Positions 9,553 through 18,944 are shown, counted from the first letter of the stretch. The stretch is DNA of 64,000 nt from CAZKBP01 sp964551015 (GCA_964551015.1 CAZKBP010000029.1:1-64000); one strand, 5' to 3'. The notes: a model not told the origin generated them from the sequence alone. Numbers and translations are program-made.

Positions 9553-12462
9553 ATGAAATATACCCGATTACTCTTTTGTCTCACGATGGGTGTTCTCTGG
9601 TTTAGCCAAACCGACCAAGTCCAAGCCCAATTATTGAATAAATTGAAGAAGAAGGCAGAGGATAAGCTTAAACAGGAAAAGAACCAAGTCCAGCGTGAAG
9701 CTGAACAAGAAATCAAAGAAGGAGTAGACCAGCAACTAGAGGGCATGCGAAACTCCTATGACAGCACCAGTTTTAGCCTTGCCATTGCTCTGAGTGACAA
9801 TTCAGGCCTGTTTGAGTATGACGACCGAGCTAAAAAATTACAGAAATTCGCCGTCAATTTTTCAGATGCCTTCGGTATTACCAAAGACCAATCTACCGAT
9901 CGACTCCAACGAGCCAAAACCGCAAGCGAGCTAGGACAAATGTCTTATGCCAATAATCGTTTCAAAAGAGCAGAATTTCTATATCAATACGCCAAAGGTG
10001 AGTTTGAAGATAAAAACGGTACCAATACCCTTCATTATCCGGTAGTAGTAGCTGATTTGGGCTTATTGTACCATACCGTGGGGCGTTATAGTGAGGCAGA
10101 AGAATATAGCTTCCAAGCCCTAGAGCTTAGAAAAAGTATGTTTGGTGAAAACCATAATTCCTACGCTGTATCTCTCAATAACATTGCGATGTTACAACGC
10201 AGCCAAGGAAAATATAATGAAGCCGAGAAATCTATCAATGAGTCGCTTCGCATTACCGAAAGTACACTCGGCAAAAACTCCGTAGCCTACGCGATTATTC
10301 TCAATAACAAGGCGATGCTTTTTCAGACTATTGGCCGTTATCAACAGGCCGAGACACTTTTAAAGGAAGCCACCGATCTGGCCAAGGCCTCTATGCGTGA
10401 AAATTCTAATAATTATCAAAAACTGTTGGTCAATCTAGCACTACTCTACCAAGAACAGAAAAAGTACTCCGAAGCCGAAGCCATTTATACGAAGGCCATT
10501 CAATTGAAAGAAGGGCGTCTCGGAACTCGTAACCACCCAGATTTGGCACATATGCTTAATCTATTGGCATCACTTTACGTCGAAATGGGGAAAAATGACC
10601 AAGTAGAGGAGCTTTTGCAGGAAGCAATTCGGATTTATGATAAAAACTTTGGGACTAACCACCCCGCCTATGCCACCACCGCCAGTAATTTAGGAAATTT
10701 TTATCGGGTCAATGGCAAAACCAACGAGGCACAAACCTTACTCAGAGAGGCTCTCGAGATTCGCAAGAATACCCTGGGCGAAAAACATCCTGATTATAAT
10801 AAAGCCGAAGAAGACTTGGCCTTGGTTTATTGGCAACAAGGTAATTATCTGGAGGCTGCCAAGCTTTTCAGAGAGGTATTAGCTAGGAACAATGAATTCA
10901 TTCGGGCTTATTTCCCACCCATGAGTGAAGCCGAAAAAGAAAAATATTGGGACAAGCTCCGCCCTACTTATCTTCGTTTTTATTCTTTTGCCACAGATTT
11001 TAAGGACAAAGACCCCAGCCTTCTCAAAGATCTCTACGAGGCGCACCTGGCCACCAAGGCCATTCTCCTACAGGCCACTAACCGCATCCGTGAGGAGATT
11101 TTGGCTAGCAATGACCAAAAGCTCATTGATGACTACAATCGCTGGGTAGATGCCAAGGAAAACTTAGCACACCTCTATACTTATTCTAAAGAGGAAATTA
11201 AAGAGCAAAAGATCAACCTGGATTCCACCGAGCGAGCTACGAACGCGCTCGAGAAAAGCGTTTCTCAAAGAGTTCCTCAGTTGTTCGAGAACCCCGTTTC
11301 TTATCAAGATATTGTCAGTCGTCTGGGGACTAATGAGGCTGCGGTCGAGATCATCACCTTCCATCATTTTGACAAGCAATTTACAGATGAAGTTTACTAC
11401 GGAGCTTTGGTCGCTAAGCAGGGGAGCGCTTATCCTGAAATTACCTTGATGACCAATGGTAATGAACTAGAAGAAAAATATTTTAAGTACTATCGCAATG
11501 TCATCAAGGCACGCCGTCCTGACAAGTATAGCTATGACCAATATTGGTCGAAGATTGCTCCTCTAGTGGCTAATCAAGCTAAGCTTTACGTGGCTTTGGA
11601 TGGCGTATACAATCAGGTTAGCTTGAATACTTTGCAAAAGCCTGATGGGAAATATATTCTAGATGAAAAAAGCCTGATTTTCCTGACCAGCACCAAAGAT
11701 TTGCTACAAGCGTCAACCAAGAATACATCCTCAAAGCAGGTTACATTGATTGGTTTTCCTAACTATGGAAATCAAGGTAAAATCAGCCCACTACCCGGCA
11801 CGAAGGCCGAGGTTGAGAGTATTGAGCAGATTTTGAAAACGGCTGGTTATCAGCCTAGAAAATACATGCAAGGACAAGCCACCGAAGGTAACGTCAAAGA
11901 AGTGAGTAGCCCACGAATACTTCATATCGCGACGCACGGGTTTTTTATGGAAGATGCTGTCAATACAGGCGATAATAAGCTATTCGGCATTGAGATAGAT
12001 AAAGCACGAGAAAATCCTTTGTTACGTTCTGGGTTGATGCTGGCTAACTCTGAACAAGTATTGTCGGGCGCAAATGCACAAGAAGCACTCAAAAATCGCC
12101 CCACCGTGGGGACTGAACAGGAAGACAACGGAATTCTCACGGCTTATGAAGCCATGAATATGTCCCTCGGCCAAACCGAACTCGTGATTCTCAGTGCTTG
12201 CGAAACCGGCTTGGGGGATGTCAAAGCGGGAGAAGGCGTTTATGGTTTGCAAAGAGCTTTCCAAGTGGCTGGTACAGACGCGCTCATCATGAGCCTCTGG
12301 ACAGTTAGCGACGCGGCCACCCAAGAACTGATGACACTTTTTTATAAGTATTGGCTCAATTCGGGAGACAAAATACAGGCTTTTAAAAAGGCACAATTAG
12401 AACTTAAAAACAAATTTGCGGAGCCTTATTACTGGGGAGCTTTCCTCCTGGTCGGTAAATAA
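9553..12462 (+). CDS. Secreted TPR-CHAT domain protein (caspase-like peptidase)
   Basis: 969 residues with a signal peptide (MKYTRLLFCLTMGVLWFSQTDQVQAQ) and a Lys/Glu/Gln-rich helix after it. From about 120 to 430 are kinesin-light-chain-type TPRs, each about 42 residues (for example 'YPVVVADLGLLYHTVGRYSEAEEYSFQALELR'). A helical linker follows. The C-terminal CHAT domain (about 690-969) keeps both caspase-clan residues: His795 in 'LHIATHGFF' and Cys883 in 'LSACETGLGDVKAGEGVYGLQRAF'. The family often cleaves partners or itself; some CHAT proteases act in gasdermin or CRISPR-associated immunity, but those are cytoplasmic, whereas this one is exported. No substrate gene is adjacent. It ends with the typical 'PYYWGAFLLVG'. 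A strong terminator follows. Confidence 0.9.
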   Translation: MKYTRLLFCLTMGVLWFSQTDQVQAQLLNKLKKKAEDKLKQEKNQVQREAEQEIKEGVDQQLEGMRNSYDSTSFSLAIALSDNSGLFEYDDRAKKLQKFAVNFSDAFGITKDQSTDRLQRAKTASELGQMSYANNRFKRAEFLYQYAKGEFEDKNGTNTLHYPVVVADLGLLYHTVGRYSEAEEYSFQALELRKSMFGENHNSYAVSLNNIAMLQRSQGKYNEAEKSINESLRITESTLGKNSVAYAIILNNKAMLFQTIGRYQQAETLLKEATDLAKASMRENSNNYQKLLVNLALLYQEQKKYSEAEAIYTKAIQLKEGRLGTRNHPDLAHMLNLLASLYVEMGKNDQVEELLQEAIRIYDKNFGTNHPAYATTASNLGNFYRVNGKTNEAQTLLREALEIRKNTLGEKHPDYNKAEEDLALVYWQQGNYLEAAKLFREVLARNNEFIRAYFPPMSEAEKEKYWDKLRPTYLRFYSFATDFKDKDPSLLKDLYEAHLATKAILLQATNRIREEILASNDQKLIDDYNRWVDAKENLAHLYTYSKEEIKEQKINLDSTERATNALEKSVSQRVPQLFENPVSYQDIVSRLGTNEAAVEIITFHHFDKQFTDEVYYGALVAKQGSAYPEITLMTNGNELEEKYFKYYRNVIKARRPDKYSYDQYWSKIAPLVANQAKLYVALDGVYNQVSLNTLQKPDGKYILDEKSLIFLTSTKDLLQASTKNTSSKQVTLIGFPNYGNQGKISPLPGTKAEVESIEQILKTAGYQPRKYMQGQATEGNVKEVSSPRILHIATHGFFMEDAVNTGDNKLFGIEIDKARENPLLRSGLMLANSEQVLSGANAQEALKNRPTVGTEQEDNGILTAYEAMNMSLGQTELVILSACETGLGDVKAGEGVYGLQRAFQVAGTDALIMSLWTVSDAATQELMTLFYKYWLNSGDKIQAFKKAQLELKNKFAEPYYWGAFLLVGK

Positions 12463-12487
12463 TGGAGAAACGGATTTAACAAAATTT

Positions 12488-12524
12488 CCAACCCTCGAGT
12501 CATCAGCTAGGGTTGGATTTTTTT
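12488..12524 (+). terminator. Rho-independent terminator of the CHAT gene
   Basis: 8-bp stem CCAACCCT / AGGGTTGG with a 13-nt loop, then a T-rich run at 12518-12524. It lies 25 nt after the stop codon. Confidence 0.8.
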
Positions 12525-12592
12525 ATAAAAAATGCTATTGCTCCTGTACCAAGCGCAATAGCATCACAAAACAGTAGCCATTAAAACTTTAG
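12525..12592. repeat. Repeated hairpin element, copy 1
   Basis: Begins ATAAAAAATGCTATTGC and ends TAGCCATTAAAACTTTAG. ATGCTATTGC and GCAATAGCAT form a perfect 10-bp stem. A second copy lies about 245 bp downstream in the same orientation. The rest of 12463-13063 holds only the terminator and these two elements; no ORF. Confidence 0.6.
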
Positions 12593-12770
12593 AAATAGCT
12601 GCTTTTCTAAAATCCATTAAGCTTATGATACAAATCTAGCCATCCCCAGAGACAAAAAATCAGACAATATATCTAACCCTAAAATTCCTAGACCAGACTG
12701 AATCGGAAAGCGATGTGATGACTAATAGACAAAAAAGGAGGATTGGTAGAAAAAAGAGGATCGCATTCTC

Positions 12771-12841
12771 ATAAAAAATGCTATTGCCCGTAAATAACAG
12801 GCAACAGCACAATAACAAAATATTAGCCATTAAAACATTAG
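12771..12841. repeat. Repeated hairpin element, copy 2
   Basis: Same start (ATAAAAAATGCTATTGC) and same end (TAGCCATTAAAACATTAG) as copy 1, with a diverged loop. The stem TGCTATTGCC / GGCAACAGCA keeps nine of ten pairs. Conserved arms with a variable loop suggest the structure or the arms are what is maintained. Confidence 0.6.
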
Positions 12842-13063
12842 TATTCTAAGGCTAAGGGAAAATTAGTAAACTTTACTAATTTGTCTCCCAAAAGATATAC
12901 GAATAATCTAATCAAATAGATGAACGCGTGTTTTTCATTGATCTAGTGATAATTAGTAGTGCTGGTTTGATTTATGAAAAACTTTAAGAATAATTTAACT
13001 ATATTGAATGCCCAAATTGGTCGTTAAAGGAATACAAATTAAAGCTTAGAAATTATTTTGAAG

Positions 13064-13831
13064 ATGAGAAAACGTTATACATGGATTTTGTGCTTATTAC
13101 TCTGCTGGGGAAGTGCCTGTACGATTCAAGAAGAAATTCACTTTAACAAGAATGATTCAGGTAAATTTACTTTTTTGGTAGATTTCAGTAATGTCCAGAC
13201 CATGATGGCTGGTCTGCAAGAAAGTCTGGACTCTACCAGTATTGGTGATGAGGAACAGGATTTGAGTACCCCTCCCGATTTCTCGGAGTCTATGGAGCAG
13301 GAGCTAAAAGGCTTGGATGGTATTCATAATCTGAAAGCTGAGTCAGAAAAATCAGGCCAGTTTGCGCTTTCTTTTGAATTTGACGATATTGACGCCTTAA
13401 ATCGAGCTTATAATCGTTTGCATTCATTAGATCAAGCGGCCAATTTTCCGGGAATGCCCGGTATGGATAATGGCGGCTTTACCCCGGGTGCTCCTCCCAA
13501 AGATACGACAGAAGTGAATGAGCAAGAGCCTGATCCAGAAGATTTTACCTTTTTTCGAAGGGAGGGTAAATATTTAATTTTTCGCCAGCGTCGTCCCGAC
13601 TTAGAAGGAGGAGAAAAGCAGGAGATGCCCATGGATATGAGCATGCTCCAGGGTATGGGCGATATTATCAAGGTAGAGACCATTTTTTCATTTGACCGAA
13701 AAATCAAAGGCATTGACATAAAAAATATGCAAGCCAGCCAAAATGATAACTCGGTCAAAATGACCATGGGAATCAAAGATCTGACGAACTCCTCCCAAGA
13801 TACTCCCGAGCTAAAGATCAAGCTCAAGTAA
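13064..13831 (+). CDS. Predicted lipoprotein, function unknown
   Basis: About 255 residues. A TTG at 13058 is in frame, but the ATG at 13064 is the better start. Signal peptide with lipobox (CLLLCWGSAC) predicts lipidation at the cysteine of 'SACTIQEEIHF'. The mature part alternates strands ('GKFTFLVDFSNV', 'GQFALSFEFDDI', 'LIFRQRRPDL') with an acidic, Pro/Gly/Met-rich linker in the middle (about 130-175). It ends with 'VKMTMGIKDL'. No family recognised. The SRPBCC gene starts 34 bp later on the same strand, so the two may be co-transcribed. Confidence 0.7.
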   Translation: MRKRYTWILCLLLCWGSACTIQEEIHFNKNDSGKFTFLVDFSNVQTMMAGLQESLDSTSIGDEEQDLSTPPDFSESMEQELKGLDGIHNLKAESEKSGQFALSFEFDDIDALNRAYNRLHSLDQAANFPGMPGMDNGGFTPGAPPKDTTEVNEQEPDPEDFTFFRREGKYLIFRQRRPDLEGGEKQEMPMDMSMLQGMGDIIKVETIFSFDRKIKGIDIKNMQASQNDNSVKMTMGIKDLTNSSQDTPELKIKLK

Positions 13832-13865
13832 TACTTTGGTTAAACTTGTCTTTCCTTTATCATTG

Positions 13866-14303
13866 ATGCATATCAAAATCCATTCACCCGTTCAGCAAGC
13901 TGCGAGTCAGGTTATAGCTGGTTTTAATCGGGATTTATTTCTCCAATTAAATCCCCCTTTTCCTCCTGTCAAATTATTGCGTTTTGATGGGAGCAAACAA
14001 GGTGACCAAGTGATTCTGGAGTTAAACTTTATCTTTTTCAGACAAACTTGGGAAAGCTTGATTACCGAAGATGGAGAAAATGAGGAAGAGATTTATTTTG
14101 TAGACGAAGGCATCAAGCTCCCTTTTTTCTTGAAATCTTGGAGACATCGCCACCGAATTCTCAAAAAAAATACCAAGGCGGAAATCGTGGATGATATTGA
14201 ATATCGAACTCCTTTTTGGCTGATGGATTATTTGATGTATCCTGTTCTTTATCTGCAGTTCTGGTACCGTAAACCCATTTATCAACGCATATTTCGCAAG
14301 TGA
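13866..14303 (+). CDS. SRPBCC-superfamily ligand-binding domain protein
   Basis: 145 residues from ATG 13866; a TTG at 13836 would add a hydrophobic ten-residue extension and is less likely. The order 'HIKIHSPVQQAASQVIAGFNRDLFLQLNPPFPPVKLLRFDG' (helix-grip opening), then 'GDQVILELNF', 'WESLITED', 'GIKLPFFLKSWRHRHRI' and the long C-terminal helix 'LMDYLMYPVLYLQFWYRKPIYQRIF' fits the START/SRPBCC helix-grip fold as found in Bacteroidota. It is soluble and probably binds a hydrophobic ligand; the ligand is unknown. Confidence 0.7.
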   Translation: MHIKIHSPVQQAASQVIAGFNRDLFLQLNPPFPPVKLLRFDGSKQGDQVILELNFIFFRQTWESLITEDGENEEEIYFVDEGIKLPFFLKSWRHRHRILKKNTKAEIVDDIEYRTPFWLMDYLMYPVLYLQFWYRKPIYQRIFRK

Positions 14304-14387
14304 TTCATCCAAACTTACTGCCCGAATAAAGTTGGCTTCGTTTAGTGAAAATTTGAGCAAATGTGTTATCTTTATGAGCAGAGATCA

Positions 14388-14702
14388 ATGTCAACCTTTA
14401 TGAACCTAGAAAAAAGAGTAGATCAAATAGAAATTAGCCTCAACGAGGTAAAAATAGAGCTTTCTAATCATAAAGTCCTATTAGAAAAAATCTTAGATTT
14501 TGCTCGCATCCAAACGGTGGTAGCCGAAAGATCGGAAAAGAGACAAGAACAAACCGACCTGCGCTTGGAAAAGCTCATAGGACGACAAGAACAAACCGAC
14601 CTGCGCTTGGAAAAACTAACCAGTTCGGTAGAAGGCTTAACGCAGCAAGTGCAAAACCTCGTTAATTACCTGGGAAATCCCCTGAAGAATGGGCATTCGT
14701 AA
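14388..14702 (+). CDS. Small coiled-coil protein, function unknown
   Basis: About 104 residues from ATG 14388; an upstream ATG at 14361 is also possible. Nearly the whole chain is heptad-rich helix (EKRVDQIEISLNEVKIELSNHK). It contains two adjacent copies of a 14-residue unit, 'RQEQTDLRLEKL', encoded by a 42-nt tandem repeat. No signal peptide or membrane segment. Proteins of this type vary in repeat number between strains. Located just before recJ with a short gap. Confidence 0.6.
   Translation: MSTFMNLEKRVDQIEISLNEVKIELSNHKVLLEKILDFARIQTVVAERSEKRQEQTDLRLEKLIGRQEQTDLRLEKLTSSVEGLTQQVQNLVNYLGNPLKNGHS
14542..14614 (+). repeat. 42-nt tandem repeat inside the coiled-coil gene
   Basis: The 31 nt from 14542 to 14572 recur exactly, 42 nt later, at 14584-14614 (starting GACAAGAACAAACCGACC). 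The unit is in frame and adds 14 residues per copy. Confidence 0.85.
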
Positions 14703-14734
14703 ACAATAATACAGGTCAATCGGGAAAATTCCCT

Positions 14735-14742
14735 TAGTTTTG
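14735..14742 (+). promoter_or_regulatory. Candidate -7 box of recJ
   Basis: TAGTTTTG matches TAnnTTTG. It ends only 6 nt before the ATG at 14749, so a transcript from it would be leaderless. No clear -33 TTG upstream. Confidence 0.3.
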
Positions 14743-14748
14743 TATCTG

Positions 14749-16467
14749 ATGGCAAAACGTTGGACATACCAAGACGCACCTTCTCCTGACTTGATCAAAG
14801 CTTTATCCCAATCGCTGGGAGTAGAGGAAGCTCTGGCTACTTTATTAGTACAACGTGGCGTTCAAACTTTTGAAGAGGCCGAAACCTTTTTCCGCCCTGA
14901 CCTAGCTCAATTGCACGATCCCTTCTTGATGGCCGGCATGAGAGAGGCGGTAGAACGACTAGAAAAAAGCATTCATCAGCAAGAAAAAGTATTAATTTAT
15001 GGCGACTACGATGTAGACGGCACCACGGCCGTGGCGATGCTGTATCGCTTTCTCCAACCGTACCTGCCCAATCTCCATTTTTATATTCCCGATCGGCACC
15101 AAGAAGGCTACGGAATTTCTCATCAAGCCGTTCAATGGGCGCAATCTGAAAATTTCAAATTAATCATCGCGCTCGATTGTGGAATCAAGGCCGTAGCACA
15201 AGTCAACGCAGCAAAAATGGCCGGGATAGATGTGATCATTTGTGATCACCATTTGCCCAGCGATACACTCCCGTCAGCACACGCGATTCTCAATCCAAAG
15301 CAAACGCATTGTCATTATCCTTTTAAAGAATTGAGTGGCTGTGGCATTGGATTCAAGTTTTTACAAGGCTTTTGTCAGAAGAAAAAAATTGATCTTAAGT
15401 TACTCTATGCGCATCTGGATTTGGTAGTAGTAAGTATCGCGGCGGATATGGTGCCGATGGTGGGAGAAAACCGAACATTGGCCTACTTTGGATTGAAGAA
15501 AATCAACCATTCGCCTCGCCCGGGCTTAAAAGCCCTGATCGATACCTCGGGTTTGCGTCAAACTGCCTCTCTGGATATTAGAAATCTAGTATTTGTAATC
15601 AGTCCTCGGATTAATGCCGTAGGACGGCTTCAGCACGCGCATCAGGCAGTGTCTTTACTTGCCGCCAATGATTCATCCAGTGCGGAGCAATTTGCTACTG
15701 ATTTAAATCAGATCAACCGTCAGCGAAAAGACTTGGATCACCATTGTACTGAGGAAGCTCTGGAGATGATTGCCCAACAAGAGCAGGAAGATGGAAAACA
15801 CAAATCCACGGTTCTCTACGCACCACATTGGCACAAGGGCATTCTAGGGATCGTGGCTGCGCGCTGTATTGAGCATTATTATCGTCCCACGGTTATTCTT
15901 AGTCAAGATGGAATAGACAAAGAACAGGCCGTGGGTTCAGCCCGTTCTATTCAAAACTTTGATTTATACCAAGCGATTCAAGACTGTGGTGATTTATTGA
16001 CGCGCTACGGAGGGCATCGGTACGCTGCGGGTATCAGTTTGCCCGTCAAAAACATACCCGCTTTTCGGGCGCGCCTCGAAGAAATTGCACAGCAAAGGAT
16101 TAGCTCAACACAGATGATTCCTACCCAAGAAGTTGACCTGAAAATCCATCTAGATCAACTCGATGATAAATTTTACCGTATTCTTCGTCAATTTGCACCT
16201 TTTGGTCCCCATAATATGCGCCCGGTTTTTGTTTCTGAGCAATTAATCTGGGAAGATGTTCGTGTCTTGAAGGAGAAGCACCTTAAGCTTAGGGTTCAGC
16301 AGAGAGAAGGTCAGGCTCGTTTTCCCGTAATCGCTTTTGGAATGGCTGATCAATATTCAGCCCTGCTACAATCAAAATCCTTAGATTTGTGTTATTGCAT
16401 AGAAGAAAATCATTATCAGGGAAAAAAAACACTCCAATTAATAGCCAAGGATTTTAAGTTTAATTAA
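14749..16467 (+). CDS. recJ: Single-stranded-DNA-specific exonuclease RecJ
   Basis: 572 residues, of normal RecJ length. RecJ degrades single-stranded DNA 5' to 3' in recombination and mismatch or base-excision repair. The DHH phosphoesterase motifs are intact: 'YGDYDVDGTTA' (Asp86-Gly91), 'ALDCGI', the DHH triad at 166-168 in 'VIICDHHLPS', and 'VSIAADMVP'. The DHHA1 part has 'SPRINAVGRL' and 'GILGIVAARCIEHYYRPTVIL', then 'GSARSIQNFDLYQAI...YGGHRYAAG'. The C-terminal OB fold includes 'FGPHNMRPVF'. I chose ATG 14749 over the TTG nine bases upstream because 'MAKRW' is the usual start. lptB follows 80 bp later. Confidence 0.95.
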   Translation: MAKRWTYQDAPSPDLIKALSQSLGVEEALATLLVQRGVQTFEEAETFFRPDLAQLHDPFLMAGMREAVERLEKSIHQQEKVLIYGDYDVDGTTAVAMLYRFLQPYLPNLHFYIPDRHQEGYGISHQAVQWAQSENFKLIIALDCGIKAVAQVNAAKMAGIDVIICDHHLPSDTLPSAHAILNPKQTHCHYPFKELSGCGIGFKFLQGFCQKKKIDLKLLYAHLDLVVVSIAADMVPMVGENRTLAYFGLKKINHSPRPGLKALIDTSGLRQTASLDIRNLVFVISPRINAVGRLQHAHQAVSLLAANDSSSAEQFATDLNQINRQRKDLDHHCTEEALEMIAQQEQEDGKHKSTVLYAPHWHKGILGIVAARCIEHYYRPTVILSQDGIDKEQAVGSARSIQNFDLYQAIQDCGDLLTRYGGHRYAAGISLPVKNIPAFRARLEEIAQQRISSTQMIPTQEVDLKIHLDQLDDKFYRILRQFAPFGPHNMRPVFVSEQLIWEDVRVLKEKHLKLRVQQREGQARFPVIAFGMADQYSALLQSKSLDLCYCIEENHYQGKKTLQLIAKDFKFN

Positions 16468-16547
16468 CATTCTAGGAAGAGGAATTAACAAAGAGAGGCT
16501 TTATTTTGGTTAGATCACCTAATTTCCTCACCTAAACAGCGAAGACT

Positions 16548-17303
16548 ATGGTTTTAAGAGCAGAAAATTTAGTTAAAAAATATAAGAAAAGGAAAGTAGT
16601 GAAAAACGTATCACTACAAGTTGCCCAAGGAGAGATTGTAGGCTTACTCGGGCCAAACGGAGCCGGTAAAACCACCAGTTTTTACATGTGTGTTGGTTTG
16701 GTAAAGCCCAATCAAGGGCGCGTTTTTTTAGATGATGAAGAAATTACTAAATTGCCTATGTACAAGCGCGCTCGCAAAGGTTTGGGCTATTTGGCACAAG
16801 AGGCTTCCGTATTCAGGAAATTAAGTGTAGAAGATAACATTTACTCGGTTTTACAAATGACGCGTATGAGCGTGCAAGCACAGAAAGAACGAACCGAAGA
16901 ACTTTTGGAAGAATTCAAACTCACACACGTACGCAAGAGTATGGGGAGCGTGCTCTCCGGTGGAGAAAGAAGACGTACAGAAATTGCCCGAGCTTTGGCC
17001 GTTAACCCAAAATTTATTTTATTAGATGAACCGTTTGCGGGAGTAGACCCATTGGCCGTAGAAGATATTCAAAGAATTGTCTATCATCTCAAACACAAAA
17101 ACTTGGGTATCTTGATTACCGATCACAACGCAGATGCTATCCTGTCGATCACGGATCGAGCCTACGTGATGAAAGAAGGCGCACACTTTGCCGAAGGTAC
17201 TCCCGAAAATTTGGTTGAGAATCCTGCTGTAAAAGCGGGATATTTAGGTGAAAATTATACCTTGAATCGTAAGTTCAGAAAAGAGGACGTGAAGGTTAAC
17301 TAA
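16548..17303 (+). CDS. lptB: LPS export ABC transporter ATP-binding protein LptB
   Basis: 251-residue cytoplasmic ATPase that powers extraction of lipopolysaccharide from the inner membrane by LptFG. Walker A GPNGAGKT (35-42), Q-loop 'GYLAQEASVFRKLSVEDNI', ABC signature 'LSGGERRR', Walker B 'FILLDEPFAGVDP' and switch His in 'ILITDHN' are all present. The 'LAQEASVFRKL' segment is the hallmark that separates LptB from branched-chain amino acid ATPases. Its permease partners are not in this window. The GH3 gene follows after 20 bp, so the two are probably co-transcribed. Confidence 0.93.
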   Translation: MVLRAENLVKKYKKRKVVKNVSLQVAQGEIVGLLGPNGAGKTTSFYMCVGLVKPNQGRVFLDDEEITKLPMYKRARKGLGYLAQEASVFRKLSVEDNIYSVLQMTRMSVQAQKERTEELLEEFKLTHVRKSMGSVLSGGERRRTEIARALAVNPKFILLDEPFAGVDPLAVEDIQRIVYHLKHKNLGILITDHNADAILSITDRAYVMKEGAHFAEGTPENLVENPAVKAGYLGENYTLNRKFRKEDVKVN

Positions 17304-17323
17304 TAGATTGCAGCTCTTGTAAT

Positions 17324-18844
17324 ATGAAAATACTCGACGAGATTCTTAAGCGCGTACTCAGCCGGAGATTATCCCAAATCACAGCTTTTATGAAGCACCC
17401 CTACGAGGTTCAGGATCGAATGCTGATGCAATTGATCAAAAAAGCACAGGCCACCGAGTGGGGCAAAAAATATGACTACGCGAAGATTAGAAATTTCGAG
17501 GATTTTCGTAAAAAAGTACCCATTTCTACCTACGAAAGCCTTTTTCCATATATCCAACGGATGATGAAAGGCGAACAAAATCTCATTTGGAGCTCGAGAG
17601 TTACTTGGTTCTCCAAATCCTCGGGTACTACCAACGCCCGCAGTAAATTTATTCCTGTGCCTTGGGAGTCGCTCCGGCAAACCCACTTTCGGGGAGGCAA
17701 GGACATGTTGGCCTTGTATATTCATAACCATCCACAGACGCAGTTTTTCAGAGGGCGGGGGCTTTCTATTGGAGGAACTTTTCAGGCAAACCCTGAGAAC
17801 TCGAGTGCTTATTTCGGCGATATATCGGCCGTAGTCGTGCAGAATCTGCCCAAATGGGCGCAAGCCATTCGTACTCCTTCTCTCAAAGTGGCCATGATTG
17901 ATGATTGGGAAGAAAAAATTAAGGCCATGCTCGAGATCACCCCCCAGCAAAATGTAACGAGTATTTTGGGGGTGCCAACCTGGACCATTGTGCTCTTACA
18001 GCGTATTTTAGAAAAACATCAAGCCCAATATATAGAAGAAGTATGGCCGAATTTGGAGGTCTTTATTCACGGTGCCGTTTCTTTTACGCCTTATCGGGCA
18101 CTCTTTCAGGAGCTAGCCCCCACGATTCGTTTCATGGAGACTTACAATGCCTCCGAAGGCTTCTTTGGCCTGCAAGATGACCTGAATCGGGACGATATGT
18201 TACTTATGTTAGATTATGGCATATTTTATGAGTTTATCCCCATAGCCGAGTCTGAGTCCGAAAATCCGAAGACACTGACGCTGGAAGAGGTAGAACTGGG
18301 CAAAAATTATGTCATGCTCATCTCCACTTGTGGAGGGCTATGGAGGTACAAAATAGGGGATACCGTAAAATTTACTTCTAAACACCCCTATCGTATCAAG
18401 ATTACGGGTCGTACCAAGCATTTTATTAATGCCTTCGGGGAAGAGGTCATCATTGAGAATGCCGAAGCTGCCATTACCTATGCTTGCGAGCAGACACAGG
18501 CCGTGATGAGTAACTACACGGCTGGCCCTATTTACATGGAAGGAAATAAACAGGGCGGACACGAGTGGATTATTGAATTCGAGAAGACTCCTGAGGATTT
18601 ACAACGCTTCACTCGCTTACTGGATCGTAGACTTCAGGAGGTAAACTCAGACTACGAAGCCAAACGTTTTCAGAGTATTGCGCTCGAAATGCCGATCGTA
18701 CACCAAGTATCGGAAGGAACCTTCTACAATTGGATGAAAAAAAGAGGCAAATTAGGAGGGCAACACAAAGTGCCCCGTTTGTCCAATTCCAGAGAATATC
18801 TAGATGATATTCTGGATCTGTTGAAGGTAGAAATGCGTGATTAA
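17324..18844 (+). CDS. GH3-superfamily acyl-adenylating enzyme
   Basis: 506 residues, close to the usual bacterial GH3 length. GH3 proteins belong to the acyl-adenylate-forming superfamily and, in plants, conjugate amino acids to jasmonate or auxin. Landmarks: 'FRKKVPISTYESLFPYIQRMMKGEQNLIW', the ATP-binding 'FSKSSGTTNARSKFIPV' (P-loop-like motif), 'YNASEGFFGLQ' (A4/A5-like motif), and 'YRIKITGRTKHFINAFGEEVIIENAE' near the hinge to the C-terminal domain. It is cytoplasmic. The bacterial substrate is not established. Position 20 bp after lptB is compatible with an envelope-lipid role, but that is inference. Confidence 0.88.
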   Translation: MKILDEILKRVLSRRLSQITAFMKHPYEVQDRMLMQLIKKAQATEWGKKYDYAKIRNFEDFRKKVPISTYESLFPYIQRMMKGEQNLIWSSRVTWFSKSSGTTNARSKFIPVPWESLRQTHFRGGKDMLALYIHNHPQTQFFRGRGLSIGGTFQANPENSSAYFGDISAVVVQNLPKWAQAIRTPSLKVAMIDDWEEKIKAMLEITPQQNVTSILGVPTWTIVLLQRILEKHQAQYIEEVWPNLEVFIHGAVSFTPYRALFQELAPTIRFMETYNASEGFFGLQDDLNRDDMLLMLDYGIFYEFIPIAESESENPKTLTLEEVELGKNYVMLISTCGGLWRYKIGDTVKFTSKHPYRIKITGRTKHFINAFGEEVIIENAEAAITYACEQTQAVMSNYTAGPIYMEGNKQGGHEWIIEFEKTPEDLQRFTRLLDRRLQEVNSDYEAKRFQSIALEMPIVHQVSEGTFYNWMKKRGKLGGQHKVPRLSNSREYLDDILDLLKVEMRD

Positions 18845-18944
18845 ACGTTTTTTGTTTTATTATTGGGATAAATTAACCCATTTTGTTGCTACTCACCTTT
18901 CTACTTTGTAGATTTGTGATGACAAGGTTGTTAAAATTATTTGA

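Noticed and set aside
17369..17950. 193-codon minus-strand frame inside the GH3 gene
   Set aside because: Fully antisense to a well-supported enzyme, no recognisable domain.
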